From Zingiber officinale (taxonomy: Eukaryota; Streptophyta; Magnoliopsida; Zingiberales; Zingiberaceae): a stretch of 64,000 bases of DNA. The notes below the pieces were generated by a model. The model did no database searches, was not told the origin of the DNA, and saw only the letters and a program-made list of their open reading frames with translations. Location of the stretch: NCBI RefSeq assembly GCF_018446385.1, contig NC_056001.1, forward strand, positions 8,798,672-8,862,671, in the 5' to 3' direction. Numbering within the stretch: position 1 is the first letter of the stretch; each line of letters starts with the position of its first letter. The position numbers were made by a program, and so were the translations under genes. Positions 1 through 10,500 of this stretch are shown piece after piece.

Positions 1-372
1 ATCGATCGACTTCTTAGCTAGTTGGGCTCTAGGACTTAGTCCTCTCACTTTTCTTGGACACTGCTCCAGTCAACTTCTGATCAATTTCTTAGTTGGTCGT
101 GTCTCCAAAGCTCAGTCCTCTCACTTCTCCTAAGCATCGCCCCAGAGTACTCTCGGTTGGCTTTTTAGCTGGTTGGGCCCTTGGGACTCAGTCCTCTCAC
201 TTCTCTTGAGCATCGCTCTAGTCAACTCCCGGTTGGCTTCTTAGCTGGGCAGTCCCTCTGGGCTCAATCCCCCTCATTTCTCCTGAGCACCGCTCTAGTC
301 AACTCTCGATCGGTCTTCCAGGGCTCAATCCCCTCATTTCTCCTGAGCACCACCCCAGTCAACTCCTAGTCG
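1..372. repeat. Degenerate minisatellite, about 60-80 bp unit
   Basis: The phrase CAGTCCTCTCACTTCTC, or a close variant, recurs at about 36, 115, 190, 266 and 330. Each time it is followed by GAGCATCGC-like and CCAGTCAACTC-like blocks and a TTGG(C/T)TTCTTAGCTGG-like block. This is a diverged tandem array of four to five copies. It runs off the left edge, so its full length is unknown. The short open frame across it is only a by-product of the repeat. Confidence 0.75.
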
Positions 373-1000
373 TCCCCAACGCTTGTCAGATTATTATCAG
401 GAGGCAATACTATCAGAGAATCTCAACAACTTGTCAGAGAATAACGACTATTCATTAGGGAATATTTCAATACTCGGTCACTTGCATAAGGCGGAACCTT
501 CCTTTACCCAATGGGAATTCGTCGTACTTCATCCATCACCCGACATACCCTGACACCTAACATTCTCTGATACCTCATTATTGTGGAGGTTATGAGAGGT
601 AGCATAAAAAAGAAGATCATCTCCGTTGACCAAGTACGCGCACATATACGTATCTACTGTAGTACTATTGTGCATCTTCTTTCTAGACTTTTCACTTTGT
701 GCTGCTCCTGATTTGAACTTCGGAGGCCCTGCGCATGAGACATCTTTCAAGGTTCTCACTCTAACATTCTTGTGTGATCTCTCTATGTATGCACAAATTC
801 GTGAGTACCATTAGCGCCCTTCATTCACCCCACCCCATTCCGTTGGAAGGTAGAAAAACATGCAATGCTCTTGTAACGTCAACATCCTTACCCCTCGTCG
901 TCGGCTCTCCCATCTGACTTAGCTTCCTGACGAGATCAATAATCATTAATCAAAAAATAATTAAATAATTTTAACCGAAAAAATATCTAAAATAATCATT
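373..1000. other. Unassigned non-coding stretch, possibly an old LTR remnant
   Basis: There is no gene I can support here. The mixed-composition block at about 620-830 contains a phrase ending in TTTGAACTTCGGAGG. That resembles the TGAxxxxCGGAGG signature seen near the 3' end of many monocot gypsy LTRs, so a decayed LTR fragment is possible. I found no paired LTR, primer-binding site or target duplication. The two short opposing open frames at 529-814 overlap on opposite strands and resemble no protein. Confidence 0.25.
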
Positions 1001-1039
1001 TCCATCCCCCGCTGAAAAACTAATCTTGGAACGGACAGT

Positions 1040-1393
1040 TAACCAACGGTCGTCAATTTTTGCCGGGCTGATTACGATTCAATCCGACAACTCAGATCAA
1101 CAGGTAACTAGTATGATGATCCAGTTACAAGCCCCAGCCAAATCTGGGCCGGTTCAGGCCCGGGGTCAGCTCTAGTCGTGTTCCTGGATGTTTAGTGAAG
1201 GAAGGAAACCAAACCTGATAAGTGCACTGCAGTTTACTTTAGTGGTCTTTCCTAAATTCATTTATTAACATTGTAGCTTTATGAGCAAAGCTCATGATAT
1301 TAAATTAATAATTAATGCGATGGGCCCTAATTTAATGCACCGGCCACGCTGCCCCAAAAAGCCTCCAACTCCCCATTCGCTCATTAAGCTTCC
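1040..1393 (+). promoter_or_regulatory. Putative promoter of the ATL RING-H2 gene
   Basis: The 350 bp upstream of the ATL start codon contain several TGGGCC/GGCCC (site II/TCP-type) motifs. They sit near 1145 (TGGGCCGG), 1158 (AGGCCCGG) and 1321 (ATGGGCCCTAA). AT-rich DNA from about 1262 to 1320 contains TTAATAATTAA and could hold the core promoter. The motif names are established knowledge; their use here is inference. Confidence 0.35.
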
Positions 1394-1870
1394 ATGTGGC
1401 CGGATGCGCCGCCCTCCGCCGCCGGCGTCGGCCTCGGCTACGGCATAGCCATCGCCGTCGGTGCCCTCGTCCTCGTCTCCACCATCCTTCTCGCCTCCTA
1501 CCTATGCATCCGCGCCAAGGCCAGCGGCCGATCCCCTCCTCCCTCCACGCTCCCGGCCTCCCCGTCCGCCGCCGCGGAAACAGTTGGGCTCGACGGGCCC
1601 GCCGTCGATGCCTTCTACCCGAAGTTCGTCTGCAGGGGCATTCCTCCGGCTGGGCCATGCCCGATCTGCCTGGCGGAGTACGAGGGCGGAGAAGCACTCC
1701 GGCGAGCGCCGGAGTGTGGGCACTGCTTCCACGCGGCCTGCATCGACGAGTGGCTTCGGGTCAGCGCCACGTGTCCGCTATGCCGCAGCTCGCCGGTGAC
1801 CTCAGCGGCGGAGACGCCGGTGGGGACTCCGCTATCAGAGTTGATTCCTCTGGCAGCGCACCGACGGTGA
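1394..1870 (+). CDS. RING-H2 finger protein, ATL family (ATL69/70-like)
   Basis: This is an intronless 158-aa protein, typical of plant ATL ubiquitin ligases in size and lack of introns. Residues about 12-40 form one hydrophobic N-terminal membrane segment (GYGIAIAVGALVLVSTILL), followed by a basic stretch. A proline/serine linker leads to a GLD motif at about 65-67. The RING-H2 domain (about 88-130) has the order C-x2-C, C-x-H-x2-H-x2-C, C-x2-C; PICLAEY and the EWL segment before the last CPLC pair are visible. Family knowledge says such proteins are membrane-anchored E3 ligases that recruit an E2 through the RING. The substrate here is unknown. Codons are strongly G/C-ending, unlike the AT-rich surroundings, as is common in grass-like monocots. 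The start is the first ATG of the frame and lies directly before the membrane segment. The frame-shifted and antisense open frames at 1332-1923 are shadows. Confidence 0.93.
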   Translation: MWPDAPPSAAGVGLGYGIAIAVGALVLVSTILLASYLCIRAKASGRSPPPSTLPASPSAAAETVGLDGPAVDAFYPKFVCRGIPPAGPCPICLAEYEGGEALRRAPECGHCFHAACIDEWLRVSATCPLCRSSPVTSAAETPVGTPLSELIPLAAHRR

Positions 1871-3988
1871 CGGGGATCTCCGATGGGTGCGTGAGTAGAT
1901 CTGAGAACGGTGAGGGTAGTTAAGCATCATTAATATTTTATCCCTTTTATTTGTTATTTTTGACTTATAATGTTTTTTTTTTAAAAAAAATTGCGTCCCA
2001 TTTATTAAATCAATGAAATCATAACAATAACAATTACTTTTCAACGGTGTGACGTATTAATAAGAACTATTATTTAAAAAGCAAACGCAAAATAAATAAT
2101 AAATAAAAAGAGAGAGTATTTGTAGGTTCATTTATACCGTTGGAGAAGATTGTTTAATATCCGAAAGGCTTCTAAATTTGATTTTTTTTTACTTTAATAT
2201 ATTTATATTTATCAATAAAAAATTAATAAAAATGTCTATATAATTAATTTTTATAAAAAATATTACTTTTTTTCGCAAAATGCATAACTATTTATAAAAA
2301 CAGTTTAAAGTTAATTTTTATTCAAATAAATTTTTAATATAAAAAACAAATAATATATTTCTCAATATTTAACATTTTAATCAAGTTGTTTTTATTAATA
2401 TGTCATGTACTTTTATACCGATGGTATAAACGATATAAACGTCTTAAGTTTTAAATATTTATAACATATAGATCCTTAATTATATGAGTTTAATTTTTTA
2501 AGGTGTAAATATACAAAATATATCAAACAAGTATATTGAATTATAAACATTTATATTGAGAAGCTTACCAATATGATAACTTCAAAAGTCCTGATGGTTT
2601 TGATGAGGACTCGGCGTTAGAAATTCGCAAGCAGTTGCGTGACCACGGAACATCAAAAAATCAACGGAAGAGTGCTGAATTTGTAAACAATTATGACAAT
2701 AAATGAATAGGACGTTAATGAATAAATTTGATATTTAATTTAATAAGAGTTTATTGATATTTATATTCGTTCAACACAAAGAAAATCAATAAATTGAATA
2801 AACTTAAATAATTTATTAAATTAACCGAATAAAGTTAAATACATATGTGTTCATGAATAATATTGTGAATCATATTCATCAATAAAATTCTTATCAATAT
2901 ATTAAATTTAAAAATAAAATAAAATGAATAAATGAGTTTATATTTTTAAACTCAATAATCAATCAAATAAATTTAAAATATAAAAATTTTAAACAATTAA
3001 ATATTTGATAACATCTAAATAAATCAAATTTAAGCTAAGTTTGAACCACGCTCAAGTTCATAAAAAAGAAACTTGAAAAATTATTTCAACAATTTGATTC
3101 AATTTTAGGTTCAACTTGGCTCAATTATCTTATTAAACAAACTTGAACATTATAAAATTTAATTTAACTCATCTCATTTACAACCCTATTAACAACAAAA
3201 CTCAAAACTATTTCTTACAATAGTGGTGATTTTACATTAGAACCGGAGGGGTCACAACTCTCCAAATTTTTTTAATAACATTATTACTATATAGAAAATA
3301 AAAAATTTCCCAGTATATATATTGTTTGACTCTTTTATATATATATAGACTAATAATGTGTTTTGTTTTTTTTAACACACACATGGAGTTCGAATCCTGT
3401 CCAAATTTTATTTTTTTTTATTCGGAAGATTATTATTATAGAGTGCATTTAATAATTATTTTAGTCATTTAGAGAATTCACATCAGATTCTTTAAATAAA
3501 GATTTTATTTTAAAATTTACATTACTTAAAAAATATTTATATTAGTTATCCTATTCATTTCTTAAATTTAAATTTTATAAATCTATTCCTTAAATATTAA
3601 AATATTATTTTCTCTATTCTCACTTTAACTTTGTCATTTTATAGATAATAAAAAAATATAAAGGAGAAAAAATAATAAAAAATAAAGATATAATAAATTA
3701 TAAGGAACCTGATGGATTATTTAGTGAAATGTTAATATCTAAATTTAACATGTAGATCTTCAGTCTTAAATTTTAAATTTTGAATAGGAAAGCCCCTCCA
3801 AATTTAAAATCGGCCTTATCTTAAAAGTAACTGAAAGATAAAACGGAGAACCCACATACAGCAGGACCATTCCTGACTTAGCTTAGGAAATTCGACGGAA
3901 CAAAGGAAACAAGAGAAAGGAAGACCATTTGTTACAATAACCTAAAGATAAATAGGAGAGGCCCCATGCAGTAGAACCATTTCTGATG
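1871..3988. other. AT-rich intergenic spacer
   Basis: About 2.1 kb of strongly AT-rich DNA lies between the ATL gene and the MITE. I see no open frame with family character, no tRNA and no clear terminal repeats. A TTCGAATCC box-B-like string near 3391 stands alone without an A box. The first 150 bp after the stop presumably hold the ATL 3' UTR and poly(A) signals. Confidence 0.5.
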
Positions 3989-4185
3989 GAGTTGAGATCC
4001 TCTGTCCCCAAAATGGGGTGTCCCCATGTCCCCTCGCCGATCGGACGGGTTAAATCATATCTCAAAGATGCAGTGCACATCACGAGGCCATCATGATCGT
4101 CCGATTTTAAATCATATCTCAAAGATGCAGTGCACATCACGAGGACATGGGGACACCCTATTTTGGGGACAGGGGATCTCAACTC
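3989..4185. mobile_element. MULE-type MITE with 9-bp target duplication
   Basis: The element is 197 bp. Its terminal inverted repeats begin GAGTTGAGATCC and end GGATCTCAACTC. The similarity runs about 40 bp inward through CTGTCCCCAAAAT and GTGTCCCCATGTCC. It is flanked by a perfect 9-bp duplication TTTCTGATG (3980-3988 and 4186-4194), the length made by Mutator-like transposases. The interior holds a direct repeat of about 37 bp containing ATCTCAAAGATGCAGTGCAC at about 4054 and 4114. It lies 41 bp past the stop codon of the - strand gene at 4227-6245, so it is probably transcribed in that gene's 3' UTR. Confidence 0.88.
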
Positions 4186-4226
4186 TTTCTGATGTCAAAT
4201 AGATAGGATGGGTTCTAACTTGCCAT

Positions 4227-6245
4227 CTACCGCCATTCTTCCATGAACCTTTTTCCCCGAGGATACTTAGCGACCATTCCTTTAGTTTCAAGGTTTTCGA
4301 TAATGGCCTTTGTCTCCCCCAATAGAAGAGGTGTTTCCCTAACGCCCTTCCCTAGTTTCTGAAGACCATCGCAAAAGGATTTGTTGAAAAAAATATGTGG
4401 CAAATTGGTCAGACACGCACACAACGTGCCACGAATGGTGCTTTTTAACCACTCCAGTAGTTGACGATCTCCATTTTCTGCCCCATACTTGGCGTCATAG
4501 TCTTGCAGTATGATTGCCGTCACTCTGGTAACACACTTTGCTATGATGGTGTCTCTTCCCGATTTGGCTTGATTTCCTTCGCTGAATTTTTTGAGTTCTT
4601 CGATGATAGTCTTGGAATTAGCACTCCGTCGTCGTCGCAGCGGGTGATCGAGCAACTTGTACTGGAAATCAACTCCTAGCCAGAGACTATATGCTGCTAT
4701 TCTCATGTCAATGAACGTTTCATGACCCAAATAATCTTCGACGTGTCTGACATATTTGAGGCCTTCTCTCACCCCATTTTGGAGCTTCCGCACCGAGTCA
4801 GGATCGATACTGGCTAGCGCCACCGTGATTGCGGTGAGGGTCACCAATGGCAGTTCCCAACACATGGTAGCTCGATCCACCACTGCTAGTGGTACATTTG
4901 AGGATTCCATCGAGATATAAGAGTGAAGGAATGTTTGCAGATTTTGAGCATCATATCCTTCTACATTGGATATTAGCTCAATTAGACACGAAGGTTTGTA
5001 TTCTGCTCCCTTCTTGATCAATCGCTCAAATTCGTTGCATTGCATCAGAATCACGAAATTAACCAAATCATCTTCTTCCCCTTCCAAATCCTGCACATGT
5101 CGTCGCAGCTCTGCTGCAGTACCTGAAAGAGCGCGAGGCCCCGCAGCATTCTCTCCAACTCTAAAGAAGAAGAGAAGCAAAGCTCTAACGACGCAATGGA
5201 TCCACCTGGCTGCTGAGCATATTGTCTTGCAAACCACTACTAATCCGATTTGAACTCCGACAACGAAGCAGAAGACAAGATTCTTAAAACCGCATGCATT
5301 CGTCCAAGGAAAGGATGCATCGTGTTTCCACTCATCCAGCTTTTGGGTCCAGTAACTCTCCACTCCGAGCTCATGTGAGCATCGTCGAGTCAGATAGACA
5401 GAATCGAACAATCTTAAAGTTGGAGTGACGGTGCCAGCCATGACTGCAGTCAGTTGGGAGAAGAACACGACCTCAGCTGACCGCTTGTACTCCGACCGTC
5501 CCTCGCAGAAGCTCATGTAAGAGGACCTCAAAGTAGCTTCGACTAGGACGACGCAGGCCATAAGGCCGAAGAAACCTGATGCCCTGCAGGTGGCTGAGCG
5601 GCCGAGAACGTGTTGATGGCTCCAACTACGTGCCATCAACCAGCACTTCTTCACGGACTGTTCAAGAGAGGTGATGTTCAAATAGTCATCGAAACCCGCC
5701 ATGACCCTGTCGGTGTAGATCTGGAACTTGAGCTCTAGTGAACGCTTAGTGGCAAGAACGAAGAGGGCGGAGGAACAAAGGACGAAGAGAAGGGCGATGT
5801 TGAGAACGACGAGGGCCACGTGCTCGGGCACGAAGGCGTAGATGACACTGGTGGAGACCTGGATCGAGATGTCGACCATGAGAGTAGCCACGAAGATGGC
5901 GAGCGCGATGAGGTCGGAAACAGAATCGAGGGAGGGATGAAAGTGACAGGCAGCGGCGGCGACCAGGGCGGAACCACTGAGCTTGGCTAGCTGGTCGAAC
6001 TGAGAAGGCATGGAAGAGGAGAGGTCAAGCGGGAATTTGGTGGCGACGGAGAGGAGGGTGATGGTGGCCGCATTGAGGGAGAAGATGGCGGCAGGGTACG
6101 AGGGGCGGTCGTGGCGGCAGACAGCGTAAATGGCGTCGTAGGCCATCGCTACCGCGCAGATGGCAGAGGCGGCAGCCGCATAGAGTCCGATCACCGGCAA
6201 CGGCCGGGAAAAGCCCGATGGGTCGACTGCACAGCTTCCGTGCAT
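4227..6245 (-). CDS. Plant multi-pass membrane protein of unknown function, 672 aa
   Basis: This is one uninterrupted frame of 672 codons with a G/C-rich 5' third. I do not recognise a named domain. The N-terminal third shows a series of hydrophobic segments, at about residues 17-37, 50-68, 84-102, 107-128 and 138-163. More follow at about 220-240, 250-272 and 322-348. The C-terminal 300 residues are mostly soluble and helical, with acidic and basic patches, and end in a basic stretch (YPRGKRFMEEWR). The layout (membrane bundle plus long cytosolic tail) resembles the large uncharacterised membrane protein families of monocots, but I cannot name a family with confidence. The start is the first in-frame ATG, just before the first hydrophobic segment. 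The MITE at 3989-4185 lies in the presumed 3' UTR. The gene lies downstream of and on the same strand as the acyl-CoA synthetase gene, with 1.3 kb between them. Shadow frames inside it were ignored. Confidence 0.8.
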   Translation of the reverse strand: MHGSCAVDPSGFSRPLPVIGLYAAAASAICAVAMAYDAIYAVCRHDRPSYPAAIFSLNAATITLLSVATKFPLDLSSSMPSQFDQLAKLSGSALVAAAACHFHPSLDSVSDLIALAIFVATLMVDISIQVSTSVIYAFVPEHVALVVLNIALLFVLCSSALFVLATKRSLELKFQIYTDRVMAGFDDYLNITSLEQSVKKCWLMARSWSHQHVLGRSATCRASGFFGLMACVVLVEATLRSSYMSFCEGRSEYKRSAEVVFFSQLTAVMAGTVTPTLRLFDSVYLTRRCSHELGVESYWTQKLDEWKHDASFPWTNACGFKNLVFCFVVGVQIGLVVVCKTICSAARWIHCVVRALLLFFFRVGENAAGPRALSGTAAELRRHVQDLEGEEDDLVNFVILMQCNEFERLIKKGAEYKPSCLIELISNVEGYDAQNLQTFLHSYISMESSNVPLAVVDRATMCWELPLVTLTAITVALASIDPDSVRKLQNGVREGLKYVRHVEDYLGHETFIDMRIAAYSLWLGVDFQYKLLDHPLRRRRSANSKTIIEELKKFSEGNQAKSGRDTIIAKCVTRVTAIILQDYDAKYGAENGDRQLLEWLKSTIRGTLCACLTNLPHIFFNKSFCDGLQKLGKGVRETPLLLGETKAIIENLETKGMVAKYPRGKRFMEEWR

Positions 6246-7534
6246 TGTGATTTTCTATCGCATAGCAGGTAGAACGACGACAGGTGCAGTTACTCGATGA
6301 GTTTCAGATGACCAGTGCTTAAATTAATTAATCAGACACCTGTGCTGGCGATCGAAGGTAGTCAGGCTGAGCTAAACTAAAGAGACGGATAACTAATCCT
6401 TCACTTAGATAATAGCACTAGCAGACAAAAAAAAAAGTCTTCAGAAAATAACAAAGAAAAAAGAAGTCTCAGGAGTCAAACAAACCGGAGAGTTATATCA
6501 ACCTGGCCGTCTTGTCGGGTTGTGCTTCTGCAACCAAACCGTTTCATCACAAGCATATTCTTCCTGTAAAACGAGCCCAACAGCATTTTTCATTTTTACA
6601 AGCCCAACAGCATTTTCATTTTTACAAGCCCAACAGCATTTTCATCGATTAATTGATGATTCCGGCCAAATAATAATAATAATAATAATAAATCGACAGA
6701 TTAACTATCTAAATTACCTCTAAATTACAATTCTAACCTCCTATATGAGATACAAAATTACAATTCTAACCTCTAAATTAACGCCGAGCTTCGGCTTTCC
6801 CGGTCTCATTCCAGGAGTCCGTGCTGTACGTTTGACGGCCTGGATAACCTATTGCCAAATATAGAAAAGATTGAAATGTTTAACACAATAAAAAATGCAA
6901 CACAAAATATAAGGAACTGAAGCAGTAAATGAACATCATAACTACCTGCTCCAGAAGAGTGAAAATCTCTTCGGACTTCGTTTACAATCGATAACAGTTT
7001 TTTTATCTCAGTATGACTCTACTTTGATATATATATATTATATTAACTAATTCTGAGGATAACTAATCCGACCTATAAAATTTTTCCATCAATATCAAAA
7101 TAAATCCGAAAACCACCAAATGAACCCACAATCATAATCAAACTTTCTAGAATTAATCATACTTAGCAAATGCCCTTATTGCGAATTAACCCCAGATGAG
7201 TCTGTTAGTGCAACGCCCTGCCACCATTGCTGTGCCCAGAAGGTAATAAATAAATATATTTGAAGCGTCAAAATAACAACGGGTAGACTAATACATGCAC
7301 CACAATATCCATCCTCACGATATGACACGTTGGCACATGATAAACTTTTAAAAGATCGATTGGATAAAATAACGACGATGAAATCTCCTACCCACCCCAG
7401 AATCCTCTCGAAACTTGTAGCCACCAATACAGCATCGCACGCAATTATTCAAACACGATTAATTTTATTTTGTAGGGTCTGTGAAACCACTTCTTCAGCT
7501 TCCAAGATAAATCGGCGTGTAATTTTGATGCAAT
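6246..7534. other. Intergenic region between two - strand genes
   Basis: This stretch should hold the promoter and 5' UTR of the membrane protein gene and the 3' UTR of the acyl-CoA synthetase gene. I found no open frame I trust. It contains a short tandem triplication (6574-6645), an ATA/ATT trinucleotide run (about 6669-6691) and a TATATATATATTATATTAA tract near 7028. Confidence 0.5.
6574..6645. repeat. Three tandem copies of a 29-bp unit
   Basis: The unit AGCCCAACAGCATTTT(T)CATTTTTACA occurs three times in a row. The last copy is cut at CATTTTCAT. It lies about 330 bp upstream of the start codon of the - strand membrane protein gene and could be part of its promoter. Confidence 0.8.
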
Positions 7535-10500
7535 TTATTTTGGTTTCTGATGTAACGAATCAGAATTAACTAACTCGGCGTACATATCTGCTATCGCCTT
7601 GGCAAAATACGCCTTTGCTTGAGGTCTCTTTATCTGGAAAGATGAACTTGAATATAACTATAAGGAGCATTTTTCAATCCAATTAAATGAGGGAAAAGAG
7701 GTTATAACACTTGCCTTGAATGTTGGGGTAAGTAGACCATTTTCTAAAGAAAAGGGCTCCACAACTAAAGTGACAGCTTTCACAAATTCAAAACCTCTCA
7801 GCTGGAAGGCATGGACGTCAAGGATTAGGAGAAGAATTAGACATGTAAATATCGGATTTGGTAACGCAAGGTGAAGAGTTACCTGAGCCTGCTTTCCAAC
7901 ATCATCCATGTCAGCAAGGACTGCGGCCCTTGTCCGTGGGTCGCTGCAGAGCTGGGCTAGACCTTCATACTGAAAATAAAAAAGCGAAACATATTTAAAC
8001 AATCATTTTTTAGAAAAGTTAATGATCAAGTCTGGATAATTTCTTAATAATGGGAATCAACAGTCAAAGATAACATGCAATGCAACCTTCATAATGCAAG
8101 CTAGAGATGTCCCCGGGGTCATGGTACCGCGATAGGATATCTAAGTTATCTCTCAGGCATCCGCGGTTCGAATCCCAGCTATGGCGTATTTGTAGGAATT
8201 TTTCCTCCAAATGGGAGACGTAATCAAAGGATGCTGGGCTTCTGGGCTGACCGCCGCGTGCGCTTCCCGATTTACCCTGATGGCCGGTGGGAAACTTCCG
8301 TAGGACTGGACCAGTCACTCCAGAGATAATTAACGATGCTAACTAGGATTATCATAATGCAAGCTAGAGATATCTTTAGCAGAAAGTGCCCCTCATGCGT
8401 AGGTTTATCTCATACAGGATGTTGAACAAAGAACCAAAGCCCCCAGGGCGTAGCGCAGATGATGGGCGCATGGTATTTCTGGCGTAATGGCCAGGGGTCG
8501 ATTCTCAGGAACTGACGACCTGAGGTTTACCCCGCTATACGCCTATGGCCTGTGTATCTGCATGAACTTCCCTCCATATCCATGGGGCCGGCACTAGGAG
8601 GACCGTTAAGGTAGCGGATCTACCTTTTGAACAAAGAACCAAAGAAACAATAATCGCAGTAGCATTAAAGCTGGATCTCACATGACATATAGTTGCAAAT
8701 AAACTTTTCATAGGACGGGATGTTTAATTGTATGTTTTCTGGCGTTTAACAGTGATATTTGGACTAGCACATAATCTACCAAGGATCAACAGAGTTAAAT
8801 TTCATATAATTTCGCATAGGTACCAGTTGTAGCTGGGCTTTAGCATCTTTGGAGAGGACTCGCACTCGCTATGCTATTATCTTTGGTGGACTAGGGCTAC
8901 CTGAAGGGTCCCTTTTAAATGGCATTGATACCCTTATGCATTATTTTTTTATAGCAATTACTGGTATTTGACTTTATTTAACCTCAATGACCATGATATT
9001 TGCCAGTCAGTATATGGCAATTAGGTTACTCGGACATCTCAATTTGTCCATCTTATTTTCCACCTAACTTTATACAGAATATTTCAGTCCCCGGATTCTG
9101 GTTGAGTGCAATGCCAACAGAGAACTAATCTTAGGCATGTGGTGAATAGACTTGAGCACAAATAGGTTCCATAGTTAATGGAATTCCAATGCAAAAGAGA
9201 GATTGTTGCAAACCAACCTTTATTCCTTCTGATGTAGCCCAAGCTTTTAATACATCTTGATCCACTGAAACTACTGCAACTAGATAGGAATTGAAGCTAT
9301 CACCTGGCGTCAATTAAGATTTGTATTGCTTAGCATGTCATATGTTCATAGTCATGATGATAGTTGAAGAACTTACCGTAGACAAAGCATTGAGACACAA
9401 ATTTGCATTTGGCATATACATTCTCTATCTTTTCTGGGGCGATGTACTCACCCTGAGCCAACTTAAAAATGTTCTTTTTCCTGTAATTTTTCCATTAAAA
9501 ATCAGATGATGTAATTATAAAGATGAAAGTTGATTACAAAATTACGAAAAAAATTACCAATCTTAAATTACACATATTTGAAGCCATTTTGCAGAAAAGA
9601 GTTAAAAGTTACAGCAAATAGCATGTTCCCGTTCAAAAACACCATATTCCAGTCTATAAAGAATGAGGCATATTGTCCAGGAGGCAAATTAAGATGACAT
9701 AATCCTTGCATCTAACATTATTCAAAAGAGGTATCTTAGGCACAATGCATATAACTCTTAGGCATCAGCTTAAGTCATAAGCCCCACACCTATTACTGCT
9801 CAGAAGACATCAAAACCATGGTTAGAAGTTAGAATTCTTAAGCATAGTGTAAATGGCACATGCACATCCACGTCCACATCCACAAGGGTTTACAAGTACA
9901 TTAACAAATATTCTATCCCCAAAAATCTACGGCTTCAGCAATACTATTATATTTATCACTAACATCATGCCCCAAATAATTGAAAGTTATGATTCTTACA
10001 CCTGGTAATAAAAACAATTAAAAAACTCAGCTATCCTCTCGTTACTAAATGTTTATTTTGACAGTATACCTATATTTCAGTTCCCTTGTGGGTGACACAA
10101 TAGTTAGAAGACAAAAAAACTACAAACTTTATATTTTTAGAAACAAAGTAACAAAGAATACCATGGTTATACTTGCTGCTGAGCAAAAATAGTAAATAAA
10201 TTTACCTGTCAATGATCTTTAAACGTCCTCCAGGTAACCATAATCCTATGTCTCCTGTGTGAAGCCATCCATCCTCATCCATTACCTCCTTGCTGTCAAA
10301 TTAGTTAAGGTTTCAGAAATTTTAAGATCATTAAAAGTTACATAAGGAAACCAAACAATAAGAATTTCAATTACGTCTGCACTTCGTCCTTGTAATAGCC
10401 TTGAAACACGATTGGACCTCTTACACAAATTTCTCCACGGGGATACGGTTGATCATCAGATGTATAATTCATTTCAGGAACATCTTCAAGCTTGATCTCT

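Noticed and set aside
1332-1923. Other open frames overlapping the ATL gene on both strands (121, 175, 112 and 76 codons)
   Set aside because: They are shadows caused by the G/C-rich codons of the RING-H2 gene; Arg/Pro-rich with no domain.
3380-3410. Isolated GTTCGAATCC box-B-like string
   Set aside because: No A box or cloverleaf partner within 80 bp and no flanking duplication, so neither a tRNA nor a SINE can be supported.
8109-8190. Possible true tRNA gene at the SINE head
   Set aside because: The cloverleaf stems do not close and an 18-19 bp duplication brackets the whole element, so it is a SINE.
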